From: Chondrosia reniformis
Lineage: Eukaryota > Porifera > Demospongiae > Chondrillida > Chondrillidae
NCBI GenBank assembly: GCA_947172415.1
Contig: OX359191.1
Location: 6,696,001-6,760,000, forward strand
DNA: 64,000 nt
Direction of reading: 5' to 3'
Shown here: positions 25,627 to 41,323 of the stretch, in pieces
Layout: every line of letters begins with the position of its first letter
Position numbering within the stretch: position 1 is the stretch's first letter
Program-made: the position numbers and the translations under genes
The notes under the pieces: model-generated
Databases searched by the model: none
What the model was told of the DNA's origin: nothing
Seen by the model: only the letters and a program-made list of their open reading frames with translations

Positions 25627-27408
25627 TCAAGCTTGCTTTAGCAGGATACTGTCTATTCTGAAGTACAGGCAGTCCTCTTGCAAATAGGACGTGCCTTCTT
25701 TAGTCTTAAGTACTTTATTAGATATAAAATTTCCTGATCCTCTTCCGCTTTTTGCTCTATTTGCTTTTGTAACTGGGCCACTTGATTCAATAGGTGTAGC
25801 TTCATTAAAGACTATCTTATCCGTGCGGTGATTGTTGTTCTGAAGCTGGTTCAGTAAGCTGACTATAACTATGCCTCTGAAGGGCCACTTTAACTTGGCA
25901 TCGCTCTCACCTTTCATCAAGTAAATGAACACTGAAACATGTGTTCCCTTAAATGTGCCATGTCCACCGGGAAGAATATTGAGACACATTTTATATCCTC
26001 TATAGTGTGAGTAGAATGGCTCACTATACCAGTCAGCATTTGTCATTCTCTTTTCCATGTGCTGGGTTAGCTTGATGATGTATGGGGGTTGGTAGGTGAG
26101 TGGAACGCTAAGCCAAGGTCGTTGCAGTGTGTCACTGGCTGGCTGTATGTCAATGTTGTCAATTCTGAAGTAGAGATGATTATTTTGCAAAAAACAGCAT
26201 TTCTGCTCTTCTCTGTGGGTTAGCTCAGAATGGGGAATGAATGTTTGGTGTCCAAAACCTGATTCTCTTTCAACTTCTTGAACACGGCCACTGATATTGG
26301 GACTTTCATCATCAAATACAATCGATTTTCTATGATGTCTTTCTGGCCAAAGTTGATTCAGCAAGCTGACCGTGATTGTTCCTCTGAAAGGCCAAATCAG
26401 ATTGTCATCATTTTCCCCTCTCATCAAACAGAAGAAAACTGATAGATGTGAACCTTTGCCAGCACCACATCCATTAATGTAGACATTCATTCGGAATTTG
26501 TATCCCCCAGCATGAGAATAAAGTGGGTTGCTAAACCATTCAGCTGTACTATTCTTGAATTCGACAACATTACCTATCTTTATTATAGTAGGAGGCAGTG
26601 GATATTGCGATGGCGTGGTAGAGAGCCAGGGAGTAAGGGGCGGGGTTACGGATTGCCCAGTGAGACACATTTGAGTAAGTATGACAGCCATCTTGTTTAC
26701 ACTGCTCATGCACATGTTCAGGTGGCTGTCTTTCTCCTCTTTCATATGCTTATCAAGGTCTTTCCGTTTCATGACTGTTGTACACCCAATCTGTGCGTAC
26801 TCACAAGCAACCAATTCCTCCTGGCAGGTTGCTAGGTGAGCCTTTATGCCACTTCGCTTAATAGATAGCCTACACCCAGCTGGACATGAGATTGGAAAGT
26901 TGCTGCACACAGTGTAATGAGAAGTTACTATTAAGTCAAATACACCTTGTTTCTTACAATGAGGGCAGTTGAATGATCGCAGTTCACACTCTTCTTCAGT
27001 GTGATATTTCACTTTTTCTATCTGTAATAGTTTGCCACACTTCAAAGGGCAGGCTGTGGTCTGAAAAGGACATTTCTTTGTCTTATGATCCTCACAATTT
27101 CCAAGTTCTCCCTGCCACTTGCATCCTCTCTGGCTGTTTAAACACTTGACTTTCAAATTTCTAATCTGTCTAGCAGTGCGATTATCAGCAAAGATTTGAC
27201 ATTCAGACCTGCAAACTGGACAGTGATCCTTCACTTTGATGCACCCAGCACAGAACACATGACCACACGGACTAGTCTGTTGAGCCTCGTGAACTAACTC
27301 TAAACAAATGGGGCATTTGAGGTCTTCCAACACTCCTGGATCCTTCAGCAGGAAGATATACTCCTGGTCAGCATAACAGGCCTTATATTCTTCAAACTGC
27401 TTGGACAT
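25627..27408 (-). CDS. TRAF-like RING/double-MATH protein, copy 3
   Basis: Intronless frame, 593 aa from MSKQF (in-frame upstream codons to 27444 are not conserved and come from an inserted element). RING near residues 32-66, TRAF-type fingers to about 231, MATH 1 about 280-420, MATH 2 about 440-590, ending ILLKQA. The linker between the MATH domains is the shortest of the family (QPASDTLQ), lacking a 13-residue segment present in copies 2 and 4. All zinc ligands of the RING are present, so E3 ligase activity is possible. A 510-bp transposable element sits immediately upstream and may have replaced or altered the promoter. Confidence 0.85.
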   Translation of the reverse strand: MSKQFEEYKACYADQEYIFLLKDPGVLEDLKCPICLELVHEAQQTSPCGHVFCAGCIKVKDHCPVCRSECQIFADNRTARQIRNLKVKCLNSQRGCKWQGELGNCEDHKTKKCPFQTTACPLKCGKLLQIEKVKYHTEEECELRSFNCPHCKKQGVFDLIVTSHYTVCSNFPISCPAGCRLSIKRSGIKAHLATCQEELVACEYAQIGCTTVMKRKDLDKHMKEEKDSHLNMCMSSVNKMAVILTQMCLTGQSVTPPLTPWLSTTPSQYPLPPTIIKIGNVVEFKNSTAEWFSNPLYSHAGGYKFRMNVYINGCGAGKGSHLSVFFCLMRGENDDNLIWPFRGTITVSLLNQLWPERHHRKSIVFDDESPNISGRVQEVERESGFGHQTFIPHSELTHREEQKCCFLQNNHLYFRIDNIDIQPASDTLQRPWLSVPLTYQPPYIIKLTQHMEKRMTNADWYSEPFYSHYRGYKMCLNILPGGHGTFKGTHVSVFIYLMKGESDAKLKWPFRGIVIVSLLNQLQNNNHRTDKIVFNEATPIESSGPVTKANRAKSGRGSGNFISNKVLKTKEGTSYLQEDCLYFRIDSILLKQA

Positions 27409-27435
27409 ATTGATTACCGTAAAACTAAAAGATAT

Positions 27436-27945
27436 ACGGTACAAATCATAATAAAGAAAACGTTTTGCGGGTTACGGCCGGGTGTCAGTACGGGTGTAGT
27501 ACGGATACGGCTACGGGCGTAGCTCACAAAAAGTACGGCCGTAGTACGGGTACGGCTACGGGCGTAGTCATCCAAAAGTACGGCCGTTCTACCAATATAA
27601 TACGTGGGTGTTAATATATATATATATACGTAAGTAAATAAATATTACGATGAAAAGTACATATACGTACGTACTGAAATATGTACGTATTTTGATACTG
27701 CAACAATATGAGTGCCCGTTTGGCAAGAAAGGCTAATGAGAAAGAAGCTAGTAAATCGCTTAACTTTGGAAGCTACGGGCGTAGTACGGCTACGGGTACG
27801 GGCATACTTCGCAAATGATACGGGCGTAGTACGGCTACGGGTACGGGCGTACTTCGCAAATGATAGGGGCGTAGTACGGCTACGGGTACGGGTTTACATA
27901 CGGGCGCGAAACGTTTACTTTATTATGCTTTGTACTGTGTTTATA
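27436..27945. mobile_element. Nonautonomous DNA element with TIRs and internal TACGGGC-rich repeats
   Basis: Relative to the homologous region beside TRAF copy 1 (1580-1600), about 510 bp are inserted. The ends are imperfect inverted repeats of about 35 bp (GTACAAA.CATAATAAAG.AAACG). The interior consists of degenerate tandem GTACGGCTACGGGTACGGGCG units separated by TTCGCAAATGATA, much more GC- and CpG-rich than the surroundings. No transposase. The target duplication could not be fixed. Confidence 0.75.
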
Positions 27946-28069
27946 ATATAGCCCCTTTGTAACCTTTTGAAAAAAGGGCGTTTTGTTATTACTGGCAGGA
28001 TCGTGACACTTGTATATGGTGAAAATTAATGACATTCATACACTCTATGAATATAATTATGAATTCCAA

Positions 28070-28215
28070 GAACAAAACATGGCTTTCTGTCAATGAGAGA
28101 GGTAATCAAGGTGAGGTATGACGTCATTAATATGCTACTTCTACCAATGTTTCAACATTAAAACTATAGTAAAATTTAGTCTTCAGTACCTACATATGTA
28201 CGTACGTACAGTAGG
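28070..28215 (+). pseudogene. Relic of death-domain gene exon 5 (second copy)
   Basis: Nearly identical to 1705-1890 and, more distantly, to 23020-23190 of the death-domain gene. It occupies the same place between a TRAF copy and a PTGR gene, so it was carried along by the segmental duplication. Confidence 0.6.
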
Positions 28216-28424
28216 TGTACATAAGTCTAATTCTTGTGAAAAAATCTATTATCACAACATAAGTATACACTAAAACAGTACACTGTATGTATGTCAGCTT
28301 TTACATTTATACATTCCTTTATACTTTCATATTGTATACGTAAGTAACAAAATGCTATTTCTTTATAAATTCATTTACATTCCTAATTTAGTTTCAGTTG
28401 ACTCAATAGTATGTACGTATGTAT

Positions 28425-33280
<4,856 letters not shown>

Positions 33281-33487
33281 TTCCTAAGCTATATATCGTA
33301 GCACAGGTCATGTGCAAATGGCGCTGTAGGAGTAATAATATGTGGGCCCCTCGAGAATTTGGCCCGGGGGAGCTAAGCATTAACGATTCACGGCAATATA
33401 CGATAATTAGGGGCATGATAATTGCAACAGTAATTAATCTAAGTTCTGTCACACAAGTGGTTTTGTCAAGCAATTAATTCTAGACCT

Positions 33488-35311
33488 TCACCAATCTTGC
33501 TTTAGCAGGATACTGTCTATTCTGAAGTAGAGGCAATCCTCTTGCAAATAGGATGTGCCTTCTTCAGCCTTAAGTGCTTTATTAGATATAAAATTTCCTG
33601 ATCCTCTCCCATTTTCTGCTCTATTTGCTTTTGTAACTCGGCCACTTGATTCAATAGGTGTAACTTCACTAAAGACTATCTTCTGTGTGTGGTGGTTGTC
33701 ATTCTGAAGCTGGTTCAGTAAGCTGACCACAACTGTGCCTCTGAAGGGCCAATTAAGCTTGGCATCGTTTTCACCTTTCATCAAGTAAATGTACACCGAA
33801 ACATGTGTTCCCTTAAATGTGCCATGTCCACCAGGAAGAATATTGAGACACATTTTATATCCTCTATAGTGTGAGTAGAATGGCTCACTATACCAGTCAG
33901 CATTTGTCATTCTCTTTTCCATGTGCTGAGTTAGCTTGATGATGTAAGGAGGTTGGTAGGTGAGTGGAACGCTAAGCCAAGGTCGCTGCAGTGTGTCCTG
34001 CACTGAGCTGGCTTCACTGGTGGTCCAATTACGGAAATCTCCTGGCTGTATGTCAATGTTGTCAATTCTGAAGTAGAGATGATTATTTTGCAAAAAACAG
34101 CATTTCTGCTCTTCTCTGTGGGTTAGTTCAGAATGGGAAATGAATGTTTGGTGTCCAAAACCTGATTCTCTTTCAACTTCTTGAACACGGCCACTGATAA
34201 TGGGATTTTCATCATCAAAGACAATTGATTTTCTATGATGTCTTTCTGGCCAAAGTTGATTCAGCAAGCTGACCGTGATTGTTCCTCTGAAAGGCCAAAT
34301 CAGATTGTCATCATTTTCCCCTCTCATCAAACAGAAGAAAACTGATAAATGTGAACCATCGCCAGCACCATTTCCATTTATGTAGACATTCATTCGGAAT
34401 TTGTATCCCCCAGCATGAGAATAAAGTGGGTTGCTAAACCATTCAGCTTTACTCTTCTTCAATTCATCAACATTACCTATCTTTATTATAGTAGGAGGCA
34501 GCGGATATTGCGATGGCGTGGTAGAGAGCCATGGAGTAAGGGGCGGGGCTACGGATTGCCCAGTGAGACACATTTGAGTAAGTATGACAGCCATCTTGTT
34601 TACACTGCTCATGCACATGTTCAGGTGACTGTCTTTATTCTCTTTCATATGCTTATCAAGGTCTTTCCGTTTCATGACTGTTGTACACCCAATCTGTGCG
34701 TACTCACAAGCAACCAATTCCTCCTGGCAGGTTGCTAGGTGAGCCTTTATGCCACTTCGCTTAATAGATAGCCTACACCCAGCTGGACATGAGATTGGAA
34801 AGTTGCTGCACACAGTGTAATGAGAAGATACTATTAAGTCAAATACACCTTGTTTCTTACAATGAGGGCAGTTGAATGATCGCAGTTTACACTCTTCTTC
34901 AGTGTGCTTTTTCACTTTTTGCTTCTGTAATAGTTTGCCACACTTCAAAGGGCAGGCTGTGGTCTGAAAAGGACATTTCTTTGTCTTATGATCCTCACAG
35001 TTTCCAAGTTCTCCCTGCCACTTGCATCCTTTCTGGCTGTTTAAACACTTGACTTTCAAATTTCTAATCTGTCTAGCAGTGCGATTATCAGCAAAGATTT
35101 GACATTCAGACCTGCAAACTGGACAGTGATCCTTCACTTTGATGCACCCAGCACAGAACACATGACCACACGGACTAGTCTGTTGAGCCTCGTGAACTAA
35201 TTCCAAACAAATGGGGCATTTGAGGTCTTCCAACACTCCTGGATCCTTCAGCAGGAAGATATACTCCTGGTCAGTATAACAGGCCTTATATTCTTCAAAC
35301 TGCTTGGACAT
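33488..35311 (-). CDS. TRAF-like RING/double-MATH protein, copy 4
   Basis: Intronless, 607 aa from MSKQF (a further 19 in-frame codons reach a Met at 35368, shared only with copies 2 and 5). C3HC4 RING at 32-66. The finger block to about 231 contains repeated C-x-C/H pairs (CEDH, CPHC, CPAGC, CEYAQIGC). MATH 1 spans about 281-421 (AEWFSNPLYSHAGGYKF, LSVFFCLMRGE, WPFRG), and MATH 2 about 455-602 (ADWYSEPFYSHYRGYKM, MKGEN, WPFRG). Ends LLKQDW. It has the long inter-MATH linker PGDFRNWTTSEASSVQD. The MATH domains have the TRAF-C signature, but there is no TRAF-N coiled coil, so trimerisation would need another route. Likely a cytosolic signalling adaptor or E3 ligase (inferred). Confidence 0.88.
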   Translation of the reverse strand: MSKQFEEYKACYTDQEYIFLLKDPGVLEDLKCPICLELVHEAQQTSPCGHVFCAGCIKVKDHCPVCRSECQIFADNRTARQIRNLKVKCLNSQKGCKWQGELGNCEDHKTKKCPFQTTACPLKCGKLLQKQKVKKHTEEECKLRSFNCPHCKKQGVFDLIVSSHYTVCSNFPISCPAGCRLSIKRSGIKAHLATCQEELVACEYAQIGCTTVMKRKDLDKHMKENKDSHLNMCMSSVNKMAVILTQMCLTGQSVAPPLTPWLSTTPSQYPLPPTIIKIGNVDELKKSKAEWFSNPLYSHAGGYKFRMNVYINGNGAGDGSHLSVFFCLMRGENDDNLIWPFRGTITVSLLNQLWPERHHRKSIVFDDENPIISGRVQEVERESGFGHQTFISHSELTHREEQKCCFLQNNHLYFRIDNIDIQPGDFRNWTTSEASSVQDTLQRPWLSVPLTYQPPYIIKLTQHMEKRMTNADWYSEPFYSHYRGYKMCLNILPGGHGTFKGTHVSVYIYLMKGENDAKLNWPFRGTVVVSLLNQLQNDNHHTQKIVFSEVTPIESSGRVTKANRAENGRGSGNFISNKALKAEEGTSYLQEDCLYFRIDSILLKQDW

Positions 35312-36744
35312 ATTGATTACAGTACAACCAAGATAAGTAATAGCCCCTTTGTGGGTTATCAAGGACACTTCCTTAACAATGAAAAAGCTATATAGGAATT
35401 ACAAAATTTAAACCACTGGAATGCAGCTTTGTTTATACAGTCATTGTAGATATATATATTTGCACAAGAACTGCATCAAATAATATACAGTATATATAAC
35501 TATGTAAAGGTTGCAATATTAATATAATTATAATGTGCAGATAATATTATACACCTGTATGTATACCTTTTTGGATCATCCCTGTATAGTGAACATACGT
35601 ATATAGTTAAGAGTATATATAGGAATACTGCAGTGCTTGCAAGAGTGATGAATAATATAAACCATGCATAATTATAAACGTATGTAGAAGTTCATTCTGT
35701 ATTTCAAAATTAAAAATGTCTGTACATGTGGAATTTGTATATATAATACCAAACTGGTAACGCCACTTTGGAAAAGGTAGCAAAACAAGACAGTCATCAT
35801 GTGATAAGGCTAACCATGCAGAATTGGCATACTGAAACATATATATAATTACAGTAGGTGATTTAACCATACATACGTATCTACGTTAATTAGGCACATC
35901 ATGTTAGCTGAAGTAGGCCTAGAAGTGATTAATTTACATTGGAGACTGACAAAATGCATGTTCATATATATATACATGCTTAATGATGGAATATACCATG
36001 CTTGGCCATGTCTTTGCTCAAGTCAATTCTCAAAAAAGGATTGAAACAAGAAAGTAATTCCTAGCTAATCATAATTCAGTACAGTGTAACCCGGATAAAC
36101 CGCCTATATAATCTGCCTGAGTTTGTATAGAACAAATTCATTTGCATACTAGAAGTATCTATGTAACCCGCCAATCGCCGAATCCTCCATCCGCCATTAT
36201 TTTCTCGCCTCAATTGCACATTTAAAGGTGTTTTCCACCTAATTATTTGGTATTTTATTGATATTATAAATAAAGTTGAGAAAATGGCATATATTACATA
36301 TAAAGTAAGAGAGACATACGTACAATAATATTCTTTTAATAATAAAAAGTATTTGTATTAAAGCATGCATATAATTACGTAGAAGTGAATATAAAGTCAT
36401 TGATGGAAATTCGAGGGAGCTCCATTTCCAAATGAAAATGTCTGTGGAACTTGTACAATATCAAACTGGTAACCGCCACTTTCAGAGATATGTTTTGACT
36501 CTGATGCAACAACAAATAACATGAGAAATGATAAATAATCAGTACTAGTGAGAGCAGACTGGAATGTCATACAAGTATGTAGCAACATTGAGCCCAGAAG
36601 AGGAAGGTTTGGTCTGAAAGAAATATCTACTAGGAATTTTAGAAAATGAATTAAGGATTAATAAACAATTACCAAATGTACTAAGTCTCTCAAATCTAGA
36701 CTTAAAATGGAAGTTAGAATTGATGGATTGAAATACATTTTATT

Positions 36745-38236
36745 TTATTTAAGTTGAGTAACTTGCACATGCTGTGTTTGCAGACCTTCATATTCCTTCT
36801 TCTGCTTGGCAACAAACAACATGGCTTCCACTCGTTTGGTGTCCTCTGGTGTAAGGCCATTGGTCAGAGCAGCATACCATTCATGATCTACTTGTGCAAT
36901 CTCTACTCATCGGAGAGAAGAAAGTAAAAGGAAGAAATATGTACTAGTAACCTTTCCAATTCTAACCCGAAACCAAATGTTCAAAAATGAATTCAAAAAG
37001 TGTATTAACAATTTATAGTCAGTCGTATTAGGTGAACACATATATATACTCTAAAAAGAATGGTTAGAGTGTATTTTGGAACACTTCTAGTTGCACCTAA
37101 TGAAGTTATGTCCATACATATATACACTGTACATCATATTGTGGTAGATAATTATTAGAGTGTCAGCATTACTTATTGAATGGGTTTGAACGTTTCGACC
37201 CTTCATCAGGTCTTCATCAGCAATCACCAAAATAATTATCAATGCCAATAATCACAACAGCTATCCCTTATCGTTACACATACTCAATATTGAACAGACA
37301 AAACTGACTGATAAAGTCCTCCTATTAGCATGTATCTCACAACTACACTACAATTCCTACACTAGTTACTACACTAGTAAACTACAATAGTTTAAGATAT
37401 GTAGGCCTCTCAAATGCCACAAACCACAATGTAAACACTTTGTCTGGTGAGGACTATCTTGCTATTGTTTCGTTGAAAACAATGTACTCATATATTCCAC
37501 AATCATCATCATCAATCCAGGTTTCAAAATCAACTTCCAACATCAGATCAGCATAGGGATTGATGTCCGGATCAGACAGCTTGCTCAAGGCATCTACAGC
37601 CTGGCATCAGAGAGATGACGGTAATATTCCAATGTCAGAATAATATATTAGTTTAGAAAAATACAAGTAATTCAGTCACTGAGGAAGACTCTAAGGGTTG
37701 AAACATTCAACTTCTAAAAAATCATTACTAACTGCATCTCTATAGGCGCACTCAAAGTTCAAAAGATGAACTACTCAAAAGGTAATTAGAATTGATATTT
37801 CAAAGAGTATTTTTTACTAGTTACGTAAAACCACTAAATCATGTTTTGCATGTGCATGTGTGCCAAGGATTCACAGAAGATCAAGATAAAGAAAAAGACA
37901 AAGACTCCCAGGATCACTGATGAAGGGTGGAATTCCCAGAAACGGCTGTCTGACCCAGTGAAGAAGAAGATGAAAGAAGGGAAAAGAAGGAAGAAAAGAC
38001 TCCTGTATCTTCATTCAAAGCTCTCTTCAGGTTTAGTTCCCCTATAGGCTCTTTTACAGAATAGGCATATAGCATGTAGGAAAATGGTATCTTAGATTTT
38101 TCATGTACGTAGATAATTGTTTTTGTATATTTTAGCTCTATATGTACGTACCTTTTCCTTTAATTTTTGCAGATCAATGTCTCCTTTCTCTTCCTCTAAT
38201 TCATCTTACTCAGAATCCTCTTCCTCTCTAGCCAAA
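36745..38236 (-). pseudogene. Importin-7/8 3'-terminal pseudogene fragment (exons 24-26)
   Basis: Copies of three terminal exons with clear lesions. The exon 25 donor is changed from GTTAGT to GATAGT (near 37457). Exon 24 has lost one base near its acceptor and gained a TAA where the parent reads GAGGAAGAT (CTTCCTCAG became CTTACTCAG, near 38208). Exons 25 and 26 remain otherwise open. No upstream importin exons follow; a 43-bp minisatellite begins instead. Confidence 0.8.
37911..37956 (+). ncRNA. Hammerhead-like motif in SINE-like repeat
   Basis: GGAUCA (37911-37916) faces UGACCC (37951-37956) with one mismatch. Core CUGAUGA 37917-37923, GAAA 37939-37942, stem III now ACGG/CUGU, GUC ending at 37950. 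The element is absent from the parental importin intron (43.5-43.6 kb), so it inserted after duplication. Tail words AAGCTCT, GGTTTAG and CCTATAGGC follow to about 38100. Confidence 0.45.
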
Positions 38237-38329
38237 TGGATTTGCAAATGATCACACATGAACACACAAAAACAACACAAAACCACAGACACATACATAC
38301 ATACGTAAATGTATAAATACAGAGGAGTA

Positions 38330-38865
38330 CACATATGTTAGTATGGGGTAGATAGAGAGTGGATACAGAGTACACATACGCATGTAAGTATGGGGTAGAT
38401 AGAGAGTAGATATAGGGTACACATATGTAAGTATGGGGTAGATAGAGAGTAGATATAGGGTACACATATGTAAGTATGGGGTAGATAGAGAGTAGATATA
38501 GGGTACACATATGTAAGTATGGGGTAGATAGAGAGTAGATATAGGGTACACATATGTAAGTATGGGGTAGATAGAGAGTAGATATAGGGTACACATATGT
38601 AAGTATGGGGTAGTAGAGAGTAGATATAGGGTACACATATGTAAGTATGGGATAGATAGAGAGTAGATATAGGGTACACATATGTAAGTATGGGGTAGAT
38701 AGAGAGTACGTAGATATAGGGTACACATATGTAAGTATGGGGTAGATAGAGAGTAGATATAGGGTACACATATGTAAGTATGGGGTAGTAGAGAGTAGAT
38801 ATAGGGTACACATATGTAAGTATGGGGTAGATAGAGAGTAGATATAGGGTACACATATGTTAGGT
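38330..38865. repeat. 43-bp minisatellite
   Basis: About 12 copies of a unit beginning ACACATATGTAAGTATGGGG and ending in GTAGATATAGGGT, with a few internal deletions. Long reading frames across it on the minus strand are repeat artefacts. Confidence 0.9.
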
Positions 38866-38879
38866 CCCATTAAGTAATA

Positions 38880-39350
38880 ATAATAAACTAATCAGGACAT
38901 AACTAGCACTACTCAACTATTAACATGGAAGGAAATACCCACTTTAAATTTAATTCCCACTTTAAATTTAATTTCAGGGAGATATACCACTTCCGTGAAG
39001 AACTCTCCATCTTTTAGAGGAGGTAGCTCTTCTTCTTCGATTCTGCAATCGTCTCTCTTACCAAGAAGCGGGATAGTATACATATACCATTTCCTAAGCT
39101 ATATACCGTAGATACTCCAACAGGTCATGTGCAAATGGCGCTGTAGGCGTAATTATAATATGTGGGCCCCTTGAGAATTTGGCCCCGGGGGGGCTAATTT
39201 ACCAAAATGGCCCCCCTGGCAAAAGCATTAGCGATCACGATCGTGGCAATATACGATAATTATGGGCATGATAATTACAATAGTTATAGAAGTTGTTAAT
39301 CTAAGTTCTGCCACACAAGTGGTTTTGTCAAGCAATTAATTCTAGACCTT
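38880..39350 (-). pseudogene. PTGR relic: fused pieces of intron, exon 2 and exon 1 flank
   Basis: 38890-38975 matches a PTGR intron (ACTTTAAATTTAATTCC). It is joined directly to part of exon 2 (about 38976-39055, coding LPPLKDGE), then by another internal deletion to the exon 1/intron 1 region (CTTACCAAGAAGCGGG) and the upstream flank. It cannot code for a reductase. The following 39350-39529 repeats the PTGR upstream flank a second time. Confidence 0.7.
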
Positions 39351-39529
39351 CACCAATCTTGCTTTAGCAAAACATTATAATCACAGCAATACAATAATTA
39401 TATATAATTGCAACAGTAATAGCAGCATATGATAACAGTATAAACTAAACTAAGTTCTGCCACAGAATTCGAAGTGGTTTTGTCAAGTAAAAACTAAAAA
39501 TTAATTCTAGACCTTCACTAGTATGTTGA

Positions 39530-41323
39530 TCAATCTTGCTTTAGCAGGATACTGTCTATTCTGAAGTAGAGGCAGTCCTCTTGCAAATAGGATGTGCCTT
39601 CTTCAGCCTTAAGTGCATTGTTAGATATAAAATTTCCTGATCCTCTTCCGCTTTCTGCTCTATTTGTTTTTGTAACTCGGCCACTTGATTCAATAGGTGT
39701 AGCCTCACTAAAGACTATCTTCTGTGTGTGGTGATTGTCATTCTGAAGCTGGTTCAGTAAGCTGACCACAACTGTGCCTCTGAAGGGCCAATTAAGCTTG
39801 GCATCGTTCTCACCTTTCATCAAGGAAATGTACAACGAAACATGTGTTCCCTTAAATGTGCCATGTCCACCGGGAAGAATATTGAGACACATTTTGTATC
39901 CTCTATAGTGTGAGTAGAATGGCTCACTATACCAGTCAGCATTTGCCATTCTCTTTTCCATGTGCTGGGTTAGCTTGATGATGTAAGGAGGTTGATAGGT
40001 GAGTGGAACGCTAAGCCAAGGTCGCTGCAGTGTGTCCTGCACTGAGCTGGCTTCACTGGCTGGCTGTATGTCAATGTTGTCAATTCTGAAGTAGAGATGA
40101 TTATTTTGCAAAAAACAGCATTTCTGCTCTTCTCTGTGGGTTAGTTCAGAATGGGGAATGAATTTTTGGTGTCCAAGACCTGACTTTCGTTTAACTTCTT
40201 GAACACGGCTACAGATGTTTTCATCATCAAATACAATTAATTTTCTATAATGTCTTTCTGACCCAAGTTGATTCAGCAAGCTGACCATGATTGTTCCTCT
40301 GAAAGGCCAAGTCAGATTGTCATCATTTTCCCCTCTCATTAAACAGAAGAAAACTGATACATGTGAATCTTTGCCAGCACCATATCCATTTATGTAGACA
40401 TTCATTCGGAACTTGTAGCCCCCAGTATGAGAATAAAGTGGGTTGCTATACCAATTGACTTTACGTTTCTTCAATTCGTCAACATTATCTATCTTTATTA
40501 TAGTAGGAGGCAGCGGATATTGTGATGGCGTGGTAGAGAGCCATGGAGTAAGGGGCGGGGCTACTGATTGCCCAGTGAGACACATTTGAGTAAGTATGAC
40601 AGCCATCTTGTTTACACTGCTCATGCACATGTTCAGGTGACTGTCTTTATCCTCTTTCATATGCTTATCAAGGTCTTTCCGTTTCATGACTGTTGTACAC
40701 CCAATCTGTGCATACTCACAAGCAACCAATTCCTCCTGGCAGGTTGTTAGGTGAGCCTTTATGCCACTTCGCTTAATAGATAGCCTACACCCAGCTGGAC
40801 ATGAGATTGGAAAGTTGCTGCACACAGTGTAATGAGAAGTTACTATTAAGTCAAATACACCTTGTTTCTTACAATGAGGGCAGTTGAATGATCGCAGTTC
40901 ACACTCTTCTTCAGTGTGATATTTCACTTTTTGTTTCTGTAATAGTTTGCCACACTTCAAAGGGCAAGCTGTGGTCTGAAAAGGACATTTCTTTGTCTTA
41001 TGATCCTCACAATTTCCAAGTTCTCCCTGCCACTTGCATCCTTTCTGGCTGTTTAAACACTTGACTTTCAAATTTCTAATCTGTCTAGCAGTGCGATTAT
41101 CAGCAAAGATTTGACATTCAGACCTGCAAACTGGACAGTGATCCTTCACTTTGATGCACCCAGCACAGAACACATGACCACACGGACTAGTCTGTTGAGC
41201 CTTGTGAACTAACTCCAAACAAATGGGGCATTTGAGGTCTTCCAACACTCCTGGATCCTTCAGCAGGAAAATATACTCCTGGTCAGTATAACAGGCCTTA
41301 TATTCTTCAAACTGCTTGGACAT
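39530..41323 (-). CDS. TRAF-like RING/double-MATH protein, copy 5
   Basis: Intronless, 597 aa from MSKQF. RING and finger ligands are intact. MATH 1 is the most diverged of the family (KVNWYSNPLYSHTGG, GKDSHVSVFF, ENICSRV with a two-residue deletion), while MATH 2 remains close to the others. Inter-MATH linker QPASEASSVQD. It lies directly upstream of the real importin-7/8 3' end on the same strand and is probably the TRAF copy next to the ancestral importin gene. The divergence in MATH 1 may reflect altered receptor or adaptor binding (inference). Confidence 0.87.
   Translation of the reverse strand: MSKQFEEYKACYTDQEYIFLLKDPGVLEDLKCPICLELVHKAQQTSPCGHVFCAGCIKVKDHCPVCRSECQIFADNRTARQIRNLKVKCLNSQKGCKWQGELGNCEDHKTKKCPFQTTACPLKCGKLLQKQKVKYHTEEECELRSFNCPHCKKQGVFDLIVTSHYTVCSNFPISCPAGCRLSIKRSGIKAHLTTCQEELVACEYAQIGCTTVMKRKDLDKHMKEDKDSHLNMCMSSVNKMAVILTQMCLTGQSVAPPLTPWLSTTPSQYPLPPTIIKIDNVDELKKRKVNWYSNPLYSHTGGYKFRMNVYINGYGAGKDSHVSVFFCLMRGENDDNLTWPFRGTIMVSLLNQLGSERHYRKLIVFDDENICSRVQEVKRKSGLGHQKFIPHSELTHREEQKCCFLQNNHLYFRIDNIDIQPASEASSVQDTLQRPWLSVPLTYQPPYIIKLTQHMEKRMANADWYSEPFYSHYRGYKMCLNILPGGHGTFKGTHVSLYISLMKGENDAKLNWPFRGTVVVSLLNQLQNDNHHTQKIVFSEATPIESSGRVTKTNRAESGRGSGNFISNNALKAEEGTSYLQEDCLYFRIDSILLKQD

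Larger units (their letters stand above)
35312..38245. repeat. Segmental duplicate of importin-7/8 3' flank and exons 24-26 (copy 2)
   Basis: Collinear with 41324-43760. Exon 26 copy at 36745-36902, exon 25 copy at 37459-37600 and exon 24 copy at about 38152-38236, all minus. A SINE-like repeat with a hammerhead-like motif is inserted at about 37850-38100. 35312-36744 contains only flanking non-coding sequence shared by all three duplicates. Confidence 0.8.

Noticed and set aside
35312-35368. Upstream in-frame Met extending TRAF copies 2, 4 and 5 by 19 residues
   Set aside because: Not present in copies 1 and 3, which share the MSKQF start; extension looks like 5' UTR.
38196-38870. Several long overlapping minus-strand ORFs of 170-224 codons
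   Set aside because: They run through the 43-bp minisatellite in all three frames and translate to Tyr/Leu/Thr repeats; repeat artefact.
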